Shown piece after piece: positions 1-8,044 of a stretch of 64,000 nt of DNA. The notes under the pieces are model-generated. The model was not told the DNA's origin. It did no database searches and was given only the letters and a program-made list of their open reading frames with translations. Origin of the DNA: Candidatus Methylacidiphilum fumarolicum (GTDB lineage Bacteria; Verrucomicrobiota; Verrucomicrobiia; Methylacidiphilales; Methylacidiphilaceae); assembly GCF_949774925.1 (NCBI RefSeq), contig NZ_OX458932.1:1984001-2048000 (forward strand). Direction: 5' to 3'. The stretch's first letter is position 1. Every line of letters starts with the position of its first letter. Made by a program: the position numbers and the translations under genes.

Positions 1-953
1 ACAAGCTTTTTTGTCTCTTCAACTAGTTTACTGCAAAAAGGCTCGCTGATCTTTTTTTCGACATAAAGCCTATTCACGGCAACGCACGCTTGTCCAGCAT
101 TCCTAAATTTTGCCTGAATGGCTTCTCTAATAGCTGTGTCTATGTCGGCATCAGCAAAGACAATCATGGGAGCATTCCCTCCCAACTCTAAAAGAACGCC
201 TTTTAAAGTTTTAGCTGCTTCCTTATAGATAGCCTTCCCTACGGGTATGCTGCCAGTAAACGAAATTTTTCTAATTCTAAAATCATCAAAAAATACCTTA
301 CAAAGCCTTTCAGGATTAGCCGTTGGAAGCACTTGTAAAACTCCAGGAGGCCCTCCAGCCTTATCCCAAAGAGAGGCAAGAAAGGTTGCAGTCAATGGAC
401 TCCGTTCAGCAGGTTTAATGATTATGGTACACCCAGCCGCGATGGCCGAAGCTGCTTTTCTTGTAACCATTGCAGCTGGGAAATTCCATGGGGTAATGGC
501 TAATACAGGTCCAACAGGTTCATAAAGCACCACAATTCGCTTGGAAGGCACAGGAGCAGGAATGGTTACCCCATAGATACGCTTGGCTTCCTCGGCATAC
601 CACCAGACAAAACTAGCAGCATAATCGACTTCCTTTTTTCCTTCTTTAATAGGCTTTCCCATTTCCAAAGCCATGATTTCAGCCAACTGATTTTTTTCTT
701 CCACAATCAACCTGGCCCAATGCGATAAAATTTGATATCGGGTATCAACTGAAGTAGCTTTCCACAGTTCGAAAGCTTCCTCAGAGGCATCAATTGCTTG
801 AAGAGCTTCCTTTGGACCACAATCAGCAATCAGTCCTATAACCCTCCCATCGATAGGACTGATCAGCTCAAAACTATCCAATGTGTCCACCCAGCTGTTC
901 CCTATCTTAGCGAGTTTAATAATTTTTTCATTTTTTGTGAGTTGAGAATACAT
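1..953 (-). CDS. gabD: Succinate-semialdehyde dehydrogenase-type aldehyde dehydrogenase, C-terminus outside window
   Basis: NAD(P)-dependent oxidation of an aldehyde, most likely succinate semialdehyde, to the acid. The reverse-strand reading frame starts at ATG 951-953 and stays open to the window edge (about 317 residues visible; family about 455-480). Visible family marks in order are the cofactor-binding segment 'ITPWNFPAAM', 'FTGSIPVGKAI', the general-base Glu in 'LLELGGNAP' and the catalytic Cys in 'NAGQACVAVNR'. All catalytic elements seen are intact, so the gene looks functional and is cut only by the window. The GabD/SSADH subgroup is inferred from overall resemblance; other aldehyde substrates are possible. 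Confidence 0.85.
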   Translation of the reverse strand, partial: MYSQLTKNEKIIKLAKIGNSWVDTLDSFELISPIDGRVIGLIADCGPKEALQAIDASEEAFELWKATSVDTRYQILSHWARLIVEEKNQLAEIMALEMGKPIKEGKKEVDYAASFVWWYAEEAKRIYGVTIPAPVPSKRIVVLYEPVGPVLAITPWNFPAAMVTRKAASAIAAGCTIIIKPAERSPLTATFLASLWDKAGGPPGVLQVLPTANPERLCKVFFDDFRIRKISFTGSIPVGKAIYKEAAKTLKGVLLELGGNAPMIVFADADIDTAIREAIQAKFRNAGQACVAVNRLYVEKKISEPFCSKLVEETKKL

Positions 954-1003
954 AATGACTTAGCTCTTAAAAAAAAATTTCTATAAACAAAAAAAGCAAA
1001 TAT

Positions 1004-1822
1004 TTATGGGACCGTTACAGGCTTATCCTTTTCAAAAGAATATCGCTCTACCTGAATCCAGCGGTCTCCTTCTTTGATAGGCTCTTTATGGATTTTTACA
1101 TCTTTAACAATCAGTTTGCCACTTTGTTCATCGAACCAAAAGTCTATGTCATAAAATTTTTCTGGATCGCCTTTTTCTCGAAAATCTGTACAAGCAAAAT
1201 ATTCTTTTCCGGGGATTCTTCTCACTGGATTATGAATATCAACAAATTCCAAAGGAATATTTTTTCCTGTCTTAGGATCTTTCAAATAAAAGATTCCGCC
1301 TCCTTCTTTCATCTTTTGGGCTATATACTCATGAATAGCAGCTTTGACTTCCCAAGCACGTTTTTGTTCATACTCTCCAGGATGTTCAGTAGAGGGTAAC
1401 CACCACCAAGGAATAGGATTGCGCGTTTGTAAAACCCATTTATCTCCTTCCCTCTTTGGAAATTTGTATACCCTTATATCCATTAAGAGCAACCCTGTGC
1501 CTTTAGGTTTCCACCAAAAATCGAGTTCATAAGGTTTGGAAGCATCGGAACTGTCATGAAATTGAACCGTAGCAAAGTATCCATATCCAGCTAAAGACCG
1601 GACCATACGGACTTTTTCATAGACAAGAGAAAATTCTTGATTAGAAACAGGATCGTGAAATGGGAATATTCCATTGGTAGATTTTTCTGAAATATATTTT
1701 TGAACTTCCTGTTCAATTTCCGCTTTCGTAAATTCAGTTTCCTGACAAAGTCCATGAATAGTGCTTAGAGCCAGAAAAAAAACAGCGAATAAAACACCGC
1801 TTTTCAAAAAAAACGCATTCAC
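1004..1822 (-). CDS. Secreted protein with a duplicated ~105-residue domain, function unknown
   Basis: A 272-residue protein that I cannot assign to a named family. The N-terminus (residues 1-27) is a typical Sec signal peptide, a hydrophobic stretch ending near 'IHGLCQ'. The mature part holds two copies of one domain, roughly residues 33-140 and 155-262. Each copy begins with an amphipathic helix ('EVQKYISEK' / 'AIHEYIAQK'). Each then has a 'DP..' turn, a 'YFA' strand, a 'LDFWWK' / 'IDFWFD' strand, a 'DIRVYKFPKREGDKW' / 'DVKIHKEPIKEGDRW' strand and a terminal basic/aromatic segment. This is internal duplication, probably an exported two-domain beta-rich protein. It lies downstream (on the minus strand) of the oxidase-assembly-like genes but is separated from them by a mobile RNA element, so co-function is not implied. 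Confidence 0.75.
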   Translation of the reverse strand: MNAFFLKSGVLFAVFFLALSTIHGLCQETEFTKAEIEQEVQKYISEKSTNGIFPFHDPVSNQEFSLVYEKVRMVRSLAGYGYFATVQFHDSSDASKPYELDFWWKPKGTGLLLMDIRVYKFPKREGDKWVLQTRNPIPWWWLPSTEHPGEYEQKRAWEVKAAIHEYIAQKMKEGGGIFYLKDPKTGKNIPLEFVDIHNPVRRIPGKEYFACTDFREKGDPEKFYDIDFWFDEQSGKLIVKDVKIHKEPIKEGDRWIQVERYSFEKDKPVTVP

Positions 1823-1907
1823 TTTAATGATCCTTTAGAAATAATGGATGAGTAATCCTAGAGCATTGTCAAGAAATGTTTTCACAGGCAATGACAAATA
1901 CGAGTGA

Positions 1908-2136
1908 ACGCCGGGAAAGCCCACACTTTTAAGAGTGGGATGAGAGGCGGCTTCATTAAGTTGCAAATATCTAATGGTTGTGGTATAACATCTGGCCGTA
2001 GGGCTGGACCGGTCCGAACTAACGCCTCTGGAGAAGGAAGCCTCTGTTCGAATATTGGGAAGCAATCCCTATGTTCGAGTAAGCATGCCTTCGGTGAAAG
2101 AGGAAGCCCACCCTTTTAAAGGTGGGAGGAGGTCAC
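1908..2136 (+). ncRNA. HEARO/omega-RNA-like structured RNA element, solitary (no nuclease gene)
   Basis: About 230 bp of non-coding DNA with the layout I associate with HEARO RNAs (HNH endonuclease-associated RNA, the omega-RNA of IscB-type IS200/IS605 elements). It follows a GTGA tetranucleotide (1904-1907) and opens with a hairpin whose arms pair around 'CACTTTTAAGAGTG'. A central multi-helix region contains 'GGTCCGAACTAACGCC' and 'GAAGCCTCTGTTCGA'. It ends with a strong 3' hairpin, CCCACC-loop-GGTGGG (about 2108-2127), followed by 'AGGAGGTCAC'. Its base composition is richer in GC than its surroundings. No iscB, isrB or tnpB frame is adjacent. Matching to HEARO is from memory of the motif, not a covariance search. 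Confidence 0.62.
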
Positions 2137-2561
2137 TAAGTTTTCGTGAACCAATGGTAGAGCATAAAATAGACTAAAACGCCAGTGATTGACACATAAG
2201 CCCAGCTAGGCCAAAGCAATTTGGTAATCCGGGTATGCTTACGAAATTGGCCTGTGAGGGCATAGTAAACAGCAAAAAAAATAGCGGGTAGATTGACGAT
2301 GGCAAGAATGGTATGCGTTGTCAATATTGAAAAATAGACAGGCCTGGACCAATCGTGCCTAGGAAATGGAGTGGCTCCATGATAATAATGGTAAATGAGA
2401 TAACAAGTAAGAAACGCAATAGAGAGCCCCACAGCAATGAGCATCATCCACTTGTGCAAGTCCTGTCTGCCACGTTTAATGCTAATATAGCCAAACAAAA
2501 GAAAACAGAAAGTCAGGGCATTTAAAGAGGCATTAATAGCAGGCAAATCTTTTACTTGCAT
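2136..2561 (-). CDS. DUF420 family four-helix membrane protein
   Basis: A 141-residue integral membrane protein of the DUF420 (YozB-like) family, with four hydrophobic helices. Histidines lie at positions typical of this family: 'DLHKWMM', 'YLIYHYYHG', 'ILTTHTILA' and 'FRKHTRITK'. DUF420 genes commonly sit beside cytochrome c oxidase and SCO genes and are thought to help terminal oxidase biogenesis. Here the next upstream gene on the same strand is SCO1-like, which supports that role by inference. The TAG stop (2136-2138) straddles the junction with the HEARO-like element: its T and A are native, its G comes from the last base of the element. The original C-terminus may therefore have been longer. 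Confidence 0.85.
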   Translation of the reverse strand: MQVKDLPAINASLNALTFCFLLFGYISIKRGRQDLHKWMMLIAVGLSIAFLTCYLIYHYYHGATPFPRHDWSRPVYFSILTTHTILAIVNLPAIFFAVYYALTGQFRKHTRITKLLWPSWAYVSITGVLVYFMLYHWFTKT

Positions 2562-2648
2562 CGATTTGAATAGTCTTTTCTTCTAGAAGGCAAAGACAAT
2601 TGACTTTCAAAAATTCCTTCCAGCTAGCTTTGCAGTTTCTCTCTTTTC

Positions 2649-3326
2649 TTAAGTTCCTTTGTTCGTCTTTGAAGATTCTTGCAATAAAAGAAGAATATCT
2701 ATGGAAATATCCTTTGGTGTTTTTTGATTGAGTCCATCATAATATTTCCTAATAAATCCATCCTGATCTACTAATACAAATTGAGTTGAGTGAAAGAATT
2801 TTCCTTCCGCTTGCACTTTATCTTTAGGATTCTCCCCCATTCCCAGCGCTAGCCCCTTGACTACAAATTCCTGAATCTCTTGTGGTTTACCCGTTACAAA
2901 GAACCAAAAAGAAGGGTCTGCATGATATCCCTCAGCATATTTTCTTAAAACGGCGCCAGTATCTTCTTCTGGATCAATAGAAATGGACACTAGCCTTACT
3001 CCTTCAATCTTTCCAAGGATACTTTGCAACTGGGACATCCTAAGTGTTTCAGTCGAACAAGGACCAGGACAGTGCGTATAAATGAGATCAGCCACCCAAA
3101 TTTTCCCTTTTAAGTCGTTGGCAGTGATCGTGACACCATCGGATCGAACAAAAGAAAAGGGGGGAATTTGCCTAATTTTAGGCATATTGGACCTTGCTTT
3201 CCAGTATTTTACCTGAAAGTAGCTGGATGTTAGGTTCAGGAAAAAGGAAATAGCAACAAGAGATATAAATAGAACAACAAGGGTCTTAATAAGACTTTGA
3301 GAGTTTTCTTTGTGTTGAAGGCTCAT
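2649..3326 (-). CDS. SCO1/SenC-type copper chaperone
   Basis: A 225-residue membrane-anchored thioredoxin-fold protein that delivers copper to the CuA centre of cytochrome oxidase, or acts as a thiol-disulfide protein for it. A single transmembrane anchor lies at about residues 15-33. The copper-binding CxxxC is present in 'YTHCPGPCSTE' (about residue 89), and the third ligand His is in 'FFHSTQFVLVD' (about residue 178), so the site is complete. Its ATG overlaps the TGA of the preceding permease gene (ATGA at 3323-3326), which indicates translational coupling. It lies between the ABC-2 permease and the DUF420 gene, an arrangement common around oxidase assembly genes. No oxidase subunits are in this window. 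Confidence 0.9.
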   Translation of the reverse strand: MSLQHKENSQSLIKTLVVLFISLVAISFFLNLTSSYFQVKYWKARSNMPKIRQIPPFSFVRSDGVTITANDLKGKIWVADLIYTHCPGPCSTETLRMSQLQSILGKIEGVRLVSISIDPEEDTGAVLRKYAEGYHADPSFWFFVTGKPQEIQEFVVKGLALGMGENPKDKVQAEGKFFHSTQFVLVDQDGFIRKYYDGLNQKTPKDISIDILLLLQESSKTNKGT

Positions 3327-4117
3327 GGATTTTTCACTTTTATTTTATCGGTCACCCAAATACTTATTGCCGTGACAAGCACGAAAAATATAAATGTTAT
3401 TACAAAATACATAACCAACGTATGGAGAGCAAGAGTAGAATGTGGGGACAACCAAAACCGTAACATCTCTAGTCCATAATACAATGGGTTAAGAAAAATC
3501 AGCGTTTTAATCCACCCATAGGCTCCTTCAGCAGGAAACAAGGCTCCTGATAAGAGCCATAAAGGCATCAGGAAGAGATTCATCAGGGCATGATAGCCTT
3601 GAACAGAATCAAGTGGCCATGCAAGGATATAGCCCACGGCAGTCATCGCCATTCCGAGCAAGAATAATGTTACAGCCACACCAAGCAATCGCTCCATACT
3701 AAATGGGATACCTAGAGGCAGAGACAAAAAATAAACAAGTAATGATTGTAACAATCCTAAAGAAGTTCCGCCTAAGAGCTTCGAAAAGACAATCGAACTA
3801 CGCGATATTGGCGCACATAGCACCCCTTGGAGGAAACCTTCCTTTCTGTCCTCAATGATGGAAATAGTCGAGAAAATAGCTGTAAAAAGAAGGATGAGAA
3901 GAAGCATGCCAGGGAAAAAGTATAGCAGATAGTTTGGTTCATTGGATGAATGGAAAGATTTTCCTACTCCTGATCCGATTAAAAGCCAGAATACCAAAGG
4001 AGTACCCAGGGCTCCTATGATTCTATTTTTTTGGCGCAGGAATCGGACGACCTCTCGCATCCATAGTGTATAAATTGCTAAAGGAATATTTTCAACTCTT
4101 CTAATAGGTTGTTTCAT
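3323..4117 (-). CDS. ABC-2 type transporter permease
   Basis: A polytopic membrane protein with six predicted helices, the permease half of an ABC-2 exporter. The probable start is ATG 4115-4117 (264 residues, beginning MKQPIRRVENIPLAIYTLW), where the conserved family sequence begins. An upstream ATG in the same frame at 4169-4171 would add 18 residues encoded by a mobile-element hairpin and is unlikely. The only Shine-Dalgarno (GGAGG, plus-strand complement 4121-4125) comes from the relic end and sits just 3 nt from the ATG. Typical ABC-2 features include 'IGALGTPLVFWLLIG', 'FPGMLLLILLF' and 'IIEDRKEGFLQGVLCAP'. It works with the ATPase at 4565-5599 and is translationally coupled to the SCO1 gene. 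The substrate is unknown. Confidence 0.88.
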   Translation of the reverse strand: MKQPIRRVENIPLAIYTLWMREVVRFLRQKNRIIGALGTPLVFWLLIGSGVGKSFHSSNEPNYLLYFFPGMLLLILLFTAIFSTISIIEDRKEGFLQGVLCAPISRSSIVFSKLLGGTSLGLLQSLLVYFLSLPLGIPFSMERLLGVAVTLFLLGMAMTAVGYILAWPLDSVQGYHALMNLFLMPLWLLSGALFPAEGAYGWIKTLIFLNPLYYGLEMLRFWLSPHSTLALHTLVMYFVITFIFFVLVTAISIWVTDKIKVKNP

Positions 4118-4584
4118 AAACCTCCTCGTGGGATACCCCTTCCCTTTAGGGAGGGGAGGGATAACGTCCAATGTGGGTATCCATAACCATCGTTACGATG
4201 GGTCCTCTTCGCCCGAGCGGGCGAGCAAGGCATCAAAGGCCGCTTTCGCTTATCTAATACGAACACATGAGAGCTTACGCTTCCTTTCCCGGTTATTTCC
4301 GGTGACGGAGCCTGGTTGGCGTTCCTGGCTCGCTCCCCTCGGGAATGTGCGCGACCACCTACCCGCTTACGCGAAAGAAGAAAACCTTCGGCGTTTTGCC
4401 TTTTGCCAGCATGATCCCCTTCTTCCAGTGTCCGGGACTGAGGAAGCATCCCGGAGTGGGTCTGCTGCCACCTAGCGCTCACGTAGTTACTTCTTTGCAT
4501 TGCCATCTGCTCCATAACTTACCCTGGTCAACCCGGCTTGCAGTTGTCTACAAGCCCATCCCATTTATGGGATGGGTAGTTGAC
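4118..4584. mobile_element. Non-coding IS200/IS605-like relic with a hairpin at each end
   Basis: About 465 bp inserted exactly between two ABC-transporter genes. The interior is clearly GC-richer than the neighbours and has no recognisable transposase or nuclease frame. Each end carries a subterminal hairpin of the IS200/IS605 kind. The right one has perfect 10-nt arms CCCATCCCAT / ATGGGATGGG (4555-4576) followed by TAGTTGAC. The left one has arms CCCCTTCCCT / AGGGAGGGG with one bulge (4136-4156). The interior shows several short hairpins, for example 'GCCCGAGCGGGC' at 4211-4222, and may be a structured RNA. The relic contributes the last residues and stop of the ATPase gene and the ribosome binding site of the permease gene. 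Family assignment rests only on end architecture. Confidence 0.65.
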
Positions 4585-5599
4585 TTTCTTTATCTCCAAC
4601 AATAAATTGACGACCAGTCAAATGGAGAAAGACATCTTCTAAAGAGGTTTTAGCAATAGTCATAGCCGTAATATAGCTCTGATGCCTCTCCAACAAATCT
4701 GCAGCAAATTGAAGAAGGGTCTGTGGACTTTCATCCTTTTTCGATTCGACAACAATCGCCCCGTTGAGTTTTATAGGCATCCTCCCAAGGTTAAAAATAT
4801 CCTTTTCTAAAATATCTATAGAAGATGACCGAATAGTGAGAACAAGTCCTGGGAGTAAAGACCTGAGCCGATCTGGACTATCCCAAGCAATGACTTTTCC
4901 TTGGTCTAAGATTAACACTTTATCGCATCTTTCTGCTTCATCCATCAGATGGGTTGTAACTAGAATGGTCAGATTTAATTCTTTTCTTAGGGTAAAAAGA
5001 TAGTTCCATATATCTCTGCGTGCGGCCGGATCGATTCCCGTACTTGGTTCATCCAGAATTAAAACTTCAGGCCGATGCAATATCCCTTTTGCCACTTCAA
5101 CCCTTCTTTGGAGCCCTCCAGATAAAGTCTCCACAAGATCTTTTTTCCTTTCAGAAAGATGAAAGAGCTTTAATAATTCGTCGATCCGGTTCCGCAACTC
5201 TTTGCCATGTAAATTGTACAAGTGACCTTGATGCAACAAATTCTCTTCGACAGTTAATTTTTTATCTAGACTTGGTGACTGAAAGACAATACCCATGATG
5301 GCACGAGCAGAAGCACTTTCTTCAGGATAAGAAAACCCAGAAATATTGACTGTTCCAGAGGACAAAGGTAATAAAGTGGAAAGAATTCTAAAAAGGGTTG
5401 TCTTCCCACTGCCATTAGGACCCAGAATCCCTGCAATCATCCCCTCTGATACCTCGAAACTGACATTATTTAAAGCTAAACGCTCTCCATAAGAAAAAGT
5501 TAGATTTTTTACTTCTAGTTTGGTTCGCTGTTTAATCTTTTCTGTTCTTACAGATTCAGTTTGAATCGGAAAATCTGTACTCATTTTAAAAATTTCCAA
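4565..5599 (-). CDS. ABC transporter ATP-binding protein (ABC-2 / drug-exporter type)
   Basis: The 344-residue ATPase subunit that pairs with the ABC-2 permease downstream. Walker A 'GPNGSGKTT' is near residue 58, followed by a Q-loop 'VFQSPSLD', the signature 'LSGGLQRR', Walker B 'VLILDEPSTGIDP' and the switch His in 'TTHLMDEA'. The C-terminal 100 residues are the extension seen in DrrA/NodI-like and copper (NosF-like) exporters. The last five residues (QLPIP) and the TAA stop are encoded inside the terminal hairpin of the neighbouring mobile relic, so the native C-terminus has been replaced. Ordering ATPase-permease-SCO1-DUF420 suggests export linked to oxidase maturation, which is inference. 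Confidence 0.92.
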   Translation of the reverse strand: MEIFKMSTDFPIQTESVRTEKIKQRTKLEVKNLTFSYGERLALNNVSFEVSEGMIAGILGPNGSGKTTLFRILSTLLPLSSGTVNISGFSYPEESASARAIMGIVFQSPSLDKKLTVEENLLHQGHLYNLHGKELRNRIDELLKLFHLSERKKDLVETLSGGLQRRVEVAKGILHRPEVLILDEPSTGIDPAARRDIWNYLFTLRKELNLTILVTTHLMDEAERCDKVLILDQGKVIAWDSPDRLRSLLPGLVLTIRSSSIDILEKDIFNLGRMPIKLNGAIVVESKKDESPQTLLQFAADLLERHQSYITAMTIAKTSLEDVFLHLTGRQFIVGDKESQLPIP

Positions 5600-5626
5600 C
5601 TCGAAAAAAATGCTACTAACTACTTC

Positions 5627-7000
5627 CTAATTAACATGACTTTTTTGGATGTTCAATTCGCGATATTCTCCAAAGTCTTGCCGATTTTGCTTTTGAAAAC
5701 TCAAATAGCCATGAAGAATTTTTGCCGTTTCTTCTCCCACTCCTAAATTCTGTAAAAACAGGGATTTTGCCCTTTCTCCTAACAACTTTCTTGTCTTTTC
5801 CTCAGCAATCAGACTCTTTAGATGATACGAAAACTCCTCCTTGTTTTGCACTACCACAATAGCTCGTTGATCCACAAAAAGATTCAATAATAATTTAAAG
5901 TTTTGCATATTTGGTCCGACTATAATCGCTTTTCCTGCTTTGGCAGCCTCTATAAAGTTCTGCCCACCCTTGGCAGTCAAACTTTTCCCTACAAAAACTA
6001 GATCAGCTTTTTCATAGAGAGAACGCAACTCTCCAGTAGAATCGACAATAAGGATATCAAAATTACCTTCTGGAGTCATCTCCTTTTCCAAACTGGAGCG
6101 CAATCTTGAATTAAGTCCAAATTGATCACAGAGATTTTTGATCTCTTTGGCTCTTTCAGCATGCCGAGGGGCTAGAATTAAACGCAAATTAGGCCAATGC
6201 TTCCTAAGCTTGATAAACTCTCTTAGGAGAATATCTTCCTCTCCTCGATGCGTACTGCCCCCTAAAACAACAAGGTTTTTTGCATCCCAACCAACTTTTT
6301 TCCACCATCCTAAAGAAACTTCCGTTTGGCTTCTATAGTTAGCAACGTCAAATTTCATACTCCCTAATCGAAAAATTCTTTCAGGTGGAAACCCTACCTT
6401 TACAAACCGTTCGATTTCAGAATCATCCGTTACTAATATCAAACTCAACTTGTTAAGATAGGGCTTCATAAACCAAGAAAAAACTTTATACCACCTTTCC
6501 GTTCTTTCTGATAGTCGGGCATTGCACAGCAAAACAGGAATCTTTCTTTCAGAGGCTTCTGCCAAGAAATTCGGCCATATTTCTGTCTCAATAAGCACTA
6601 CAAGTTTTGGGTGAAGATAAGAAAAAGTGCGACGGACTGCCCATGGAAAATCGAGAGGGAAATAAAAGACAAAACATTTTTCTTTGGGTTCCGATAGAGC
6701 AAGTCGAAAACCGGTAGCAGTAGTTGTAGAAAAGGCAACTTTGATTTTAGGATCTATTTTCCAAAGCTCCTTTAATATGACTTTTCCTATCATCACTTCT
6801 CCCACACTCACTCCATGGATCCACAAATCTACCCCTTGCTCATTGCTCAGTTCTCGCTTTGGATACAATCCTAATCTTTGATCAATTCCATCGAAAGGAT
6901 TACCCCTCCGCTTCAGTTTTATAAAATAATAGGGAAGGCAAAGAATTGTAAAAAATCCAAATAAGAAGGAGTATAGCCAACGGAGAAAAAAAGACTTCAT
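5627..7000 (-). CDS. waaA: 3-deoxy-D-manno-octulosonic acid (KDO) transferase
   Basis: Inner-membrane glycosyltransferase that adds KDO to the lipid A precursor, indicating a lipopolysaccharide-bearing outer membrane. With the start at ATG 6998-7000 it has 457 residues (family about 420-460). The N-terminus has the usual membrane-anchoring helix (residues 4-25), followed by 'GNPFDGIDQRLG', which matches the family's 'RxG' region. Later marks are 'WIHGVSVGEV', 'TTTATGFRLA', 'VLIETEIWPNF', 'NARLSERTERWY' and 'VFVGKSLTAKGGQNFIEAA'. An in-frame ATG 13 codons upstream (7037-7039) would overlap the recombinase gene and lacks family support. The gene follows the recombinase closely and is probably co-transcribed with it. 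Confidence 0.93.
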   Translation of the reverse strand: MKSFFLRWLYSFLFGFFTILCLPYYFIKLKRRGNPFDGIDQRLGLYPKRELSNEQGVDLWIHGVSVGEVMIGKVILKELWKIDPKIKVAFSTTTATGFRLALSEPKEKCFVFYFPLDFPWAVRRTFSYLHPKLVVLIETEIWPNFLAEASERKIPVLLCNARLSERTERWYKVFSWFMKPYLNKLSLILVTDDSEIERFVKVGFPPERIFRLGSMKFDVANYRSQTEVSLGWWKKVGWDAKNLVVLGGSTHRGEEDILLREFIKLRKHWPNLRLILAPRHAERAKEIKNLCDQFGLNSRLRSSLEKEMTPEGNFDILIVDSTGELRSLYEKADLVFVGKSLTAKGGQNFIEAAKAGKAIIVGPNMQNFKLLLNLFVDQRAIVVVQNKEEFSYHLKSLIAEEKTRKLLGERAKSLFLQNLGVGEETAKILHGYLSFQKQNRQDFGEYRELNIQKSHVN

Positions 7001-7016
7001 ATCATCTACATTGTAT

Positions 7017-7988
7017 TTACTGCGCTCTGGGATGCGCACGCTGATAAGATGCTCTTAAGTGCTCCGCACTTACTGATGTATAAATTTGTGTTGTCGATAA
7101 ATGAGAATGACCTAGTAACTCTTGGATACTTCTCAAATCCGCTCCTCCTTCCAAAAGATGCGTGGCAAAGGTATGCCTTAACTTATGAGGGCTTATCGAC
7201 TGATCCAGCCCAGCAATCATAAGGTATTCTTTCAAAGCAAGTTGGAAAAAACGTGGAGTCAATGGCTTTCCTCTTGAAGAAACGAAAAGAAAATCGGACT
7301 CATAAGGACAAACGTTAAGATAATCGCAGATGGCAGCGGTGGCAACCTCTCCAATGATGCAAAATCTTTCTTTTTTTCTCTTTCCCTTAACAAGAAGAGC
7401 CAGTTCAGCAGGAAAAAAATTTTTTTTCTTTAACGCGCACAGTTCTCCAACTCGAATGCCCCCACCATAAAGAGTTTCCAGCCATGCCTGGTCTCTTTTC
7501 CATTGCCATTCTTTCCATTTGGATTTTGTTCCTTTTTCCTTCTCCTTTTCCCATTTCTGGCGTGGCGCATCGAGCAAAGCACGAATTTGTTCTAAGCTAA
7601 GGTATCTTGGAAGTGTCCGATAGAGCTTGGGTAATGAAAGACTAGAAAGGGGACTTTCTTTTCCTTGTTCTTGGTGTTGATAATAGAATTTAAAAAACGA
7701 ACGAAGGGCAGCAAATCTCAATCGGATGGAACTATTCTTTAAATCAGGTTTTTTAGAAAGAAAATACAGATAGCTTCTGCATTCTTCCTTCCCTATCTCC
7801 CTACAAGATTGCCATTTTCCCCAGGAAAAAAATTCTGTTAATGCCTGTCCATAGTTCCGTAGGGTATAAGAAGAAAAATTTTTCTCAGAAAGATAAAGGA
7901 TAAATTTCTTAAGCGACTCTGCTATTTCTGGTGATAAAAGGCCTTTTTCTTTCTCCACTGCCATCGAAACAGTCCTTTTTTCTATCAT
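7017..7988 (-). CDS. Tyrosine recombinase, XerC/XerD type
   Basis: A 323-residue site-specific recombinase, probably for chromosome dimer resolution. The N-terminal SAM-like core-binding domain occupies residues 15-115. The catalytic domain carries Arg in 'GGIRVGELC' (about 175), 'HKLRHTFATHLLEGG' (His and Arg, about 268), His in 'LLGHSHLSTT' (about 291) and the nucleophile Tyr in 'IYTSVS' (about 302). All the catalytic residues are present. The start ATG 7986-7988 has a good Shine-Dalgarno (AAAGGAGA) right before it. An insertion of charged residues ('KWEKEKEKGTKSKWKEW') lies between the beta strands near residue 145, longer than usual. XerC versus XerD cannot be decided by eye. Confidence 0.9.
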   Translation of the reverse strand: MIEKRTVSMAVEKEKGLLSPEIAESLKKFILYLSEKNFSSYTLRNYGQALTEFFSWGKWQSCREIGKEECRSYLYFLSKKPDLKNSSIRLRFAALRSFFKFYYQHQEQGKESPLSSLSLPKLYRTLPRYLSLEQIRALLDAPRQKWEKEKEKGTKSKWKEWQWKRDQAWLETLYGGGIRVGELCALKKKNFFPAELALLVKGKRKKERFCIIGEVATAAICDYLNVCPYESDFLFVSSRGKPLTPRFFQLALKEYLMIAGLDQSISPHKLRHTFATHLLEGGADLRSIQELLGHSHLSTTQIYTSVSAEHLRASYQRAHPRAQ

Positions 7989-8044
7989 TCTCCTTTATTG
8001 AGAAAAAGAAAAGAGAAAAAAGAACTTTTACTTTCAACAGCCAT

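Noticed and set aside
4114-4515. 133-codon minus-strand frame inside the 4.1-4.6 kb relic
   Set aside because: Composition is typical of translated structured RNA/IS DNA (Arg/Gly/Ser-rich), no domain is visible, and it overlaps the hairpins and the permease start.
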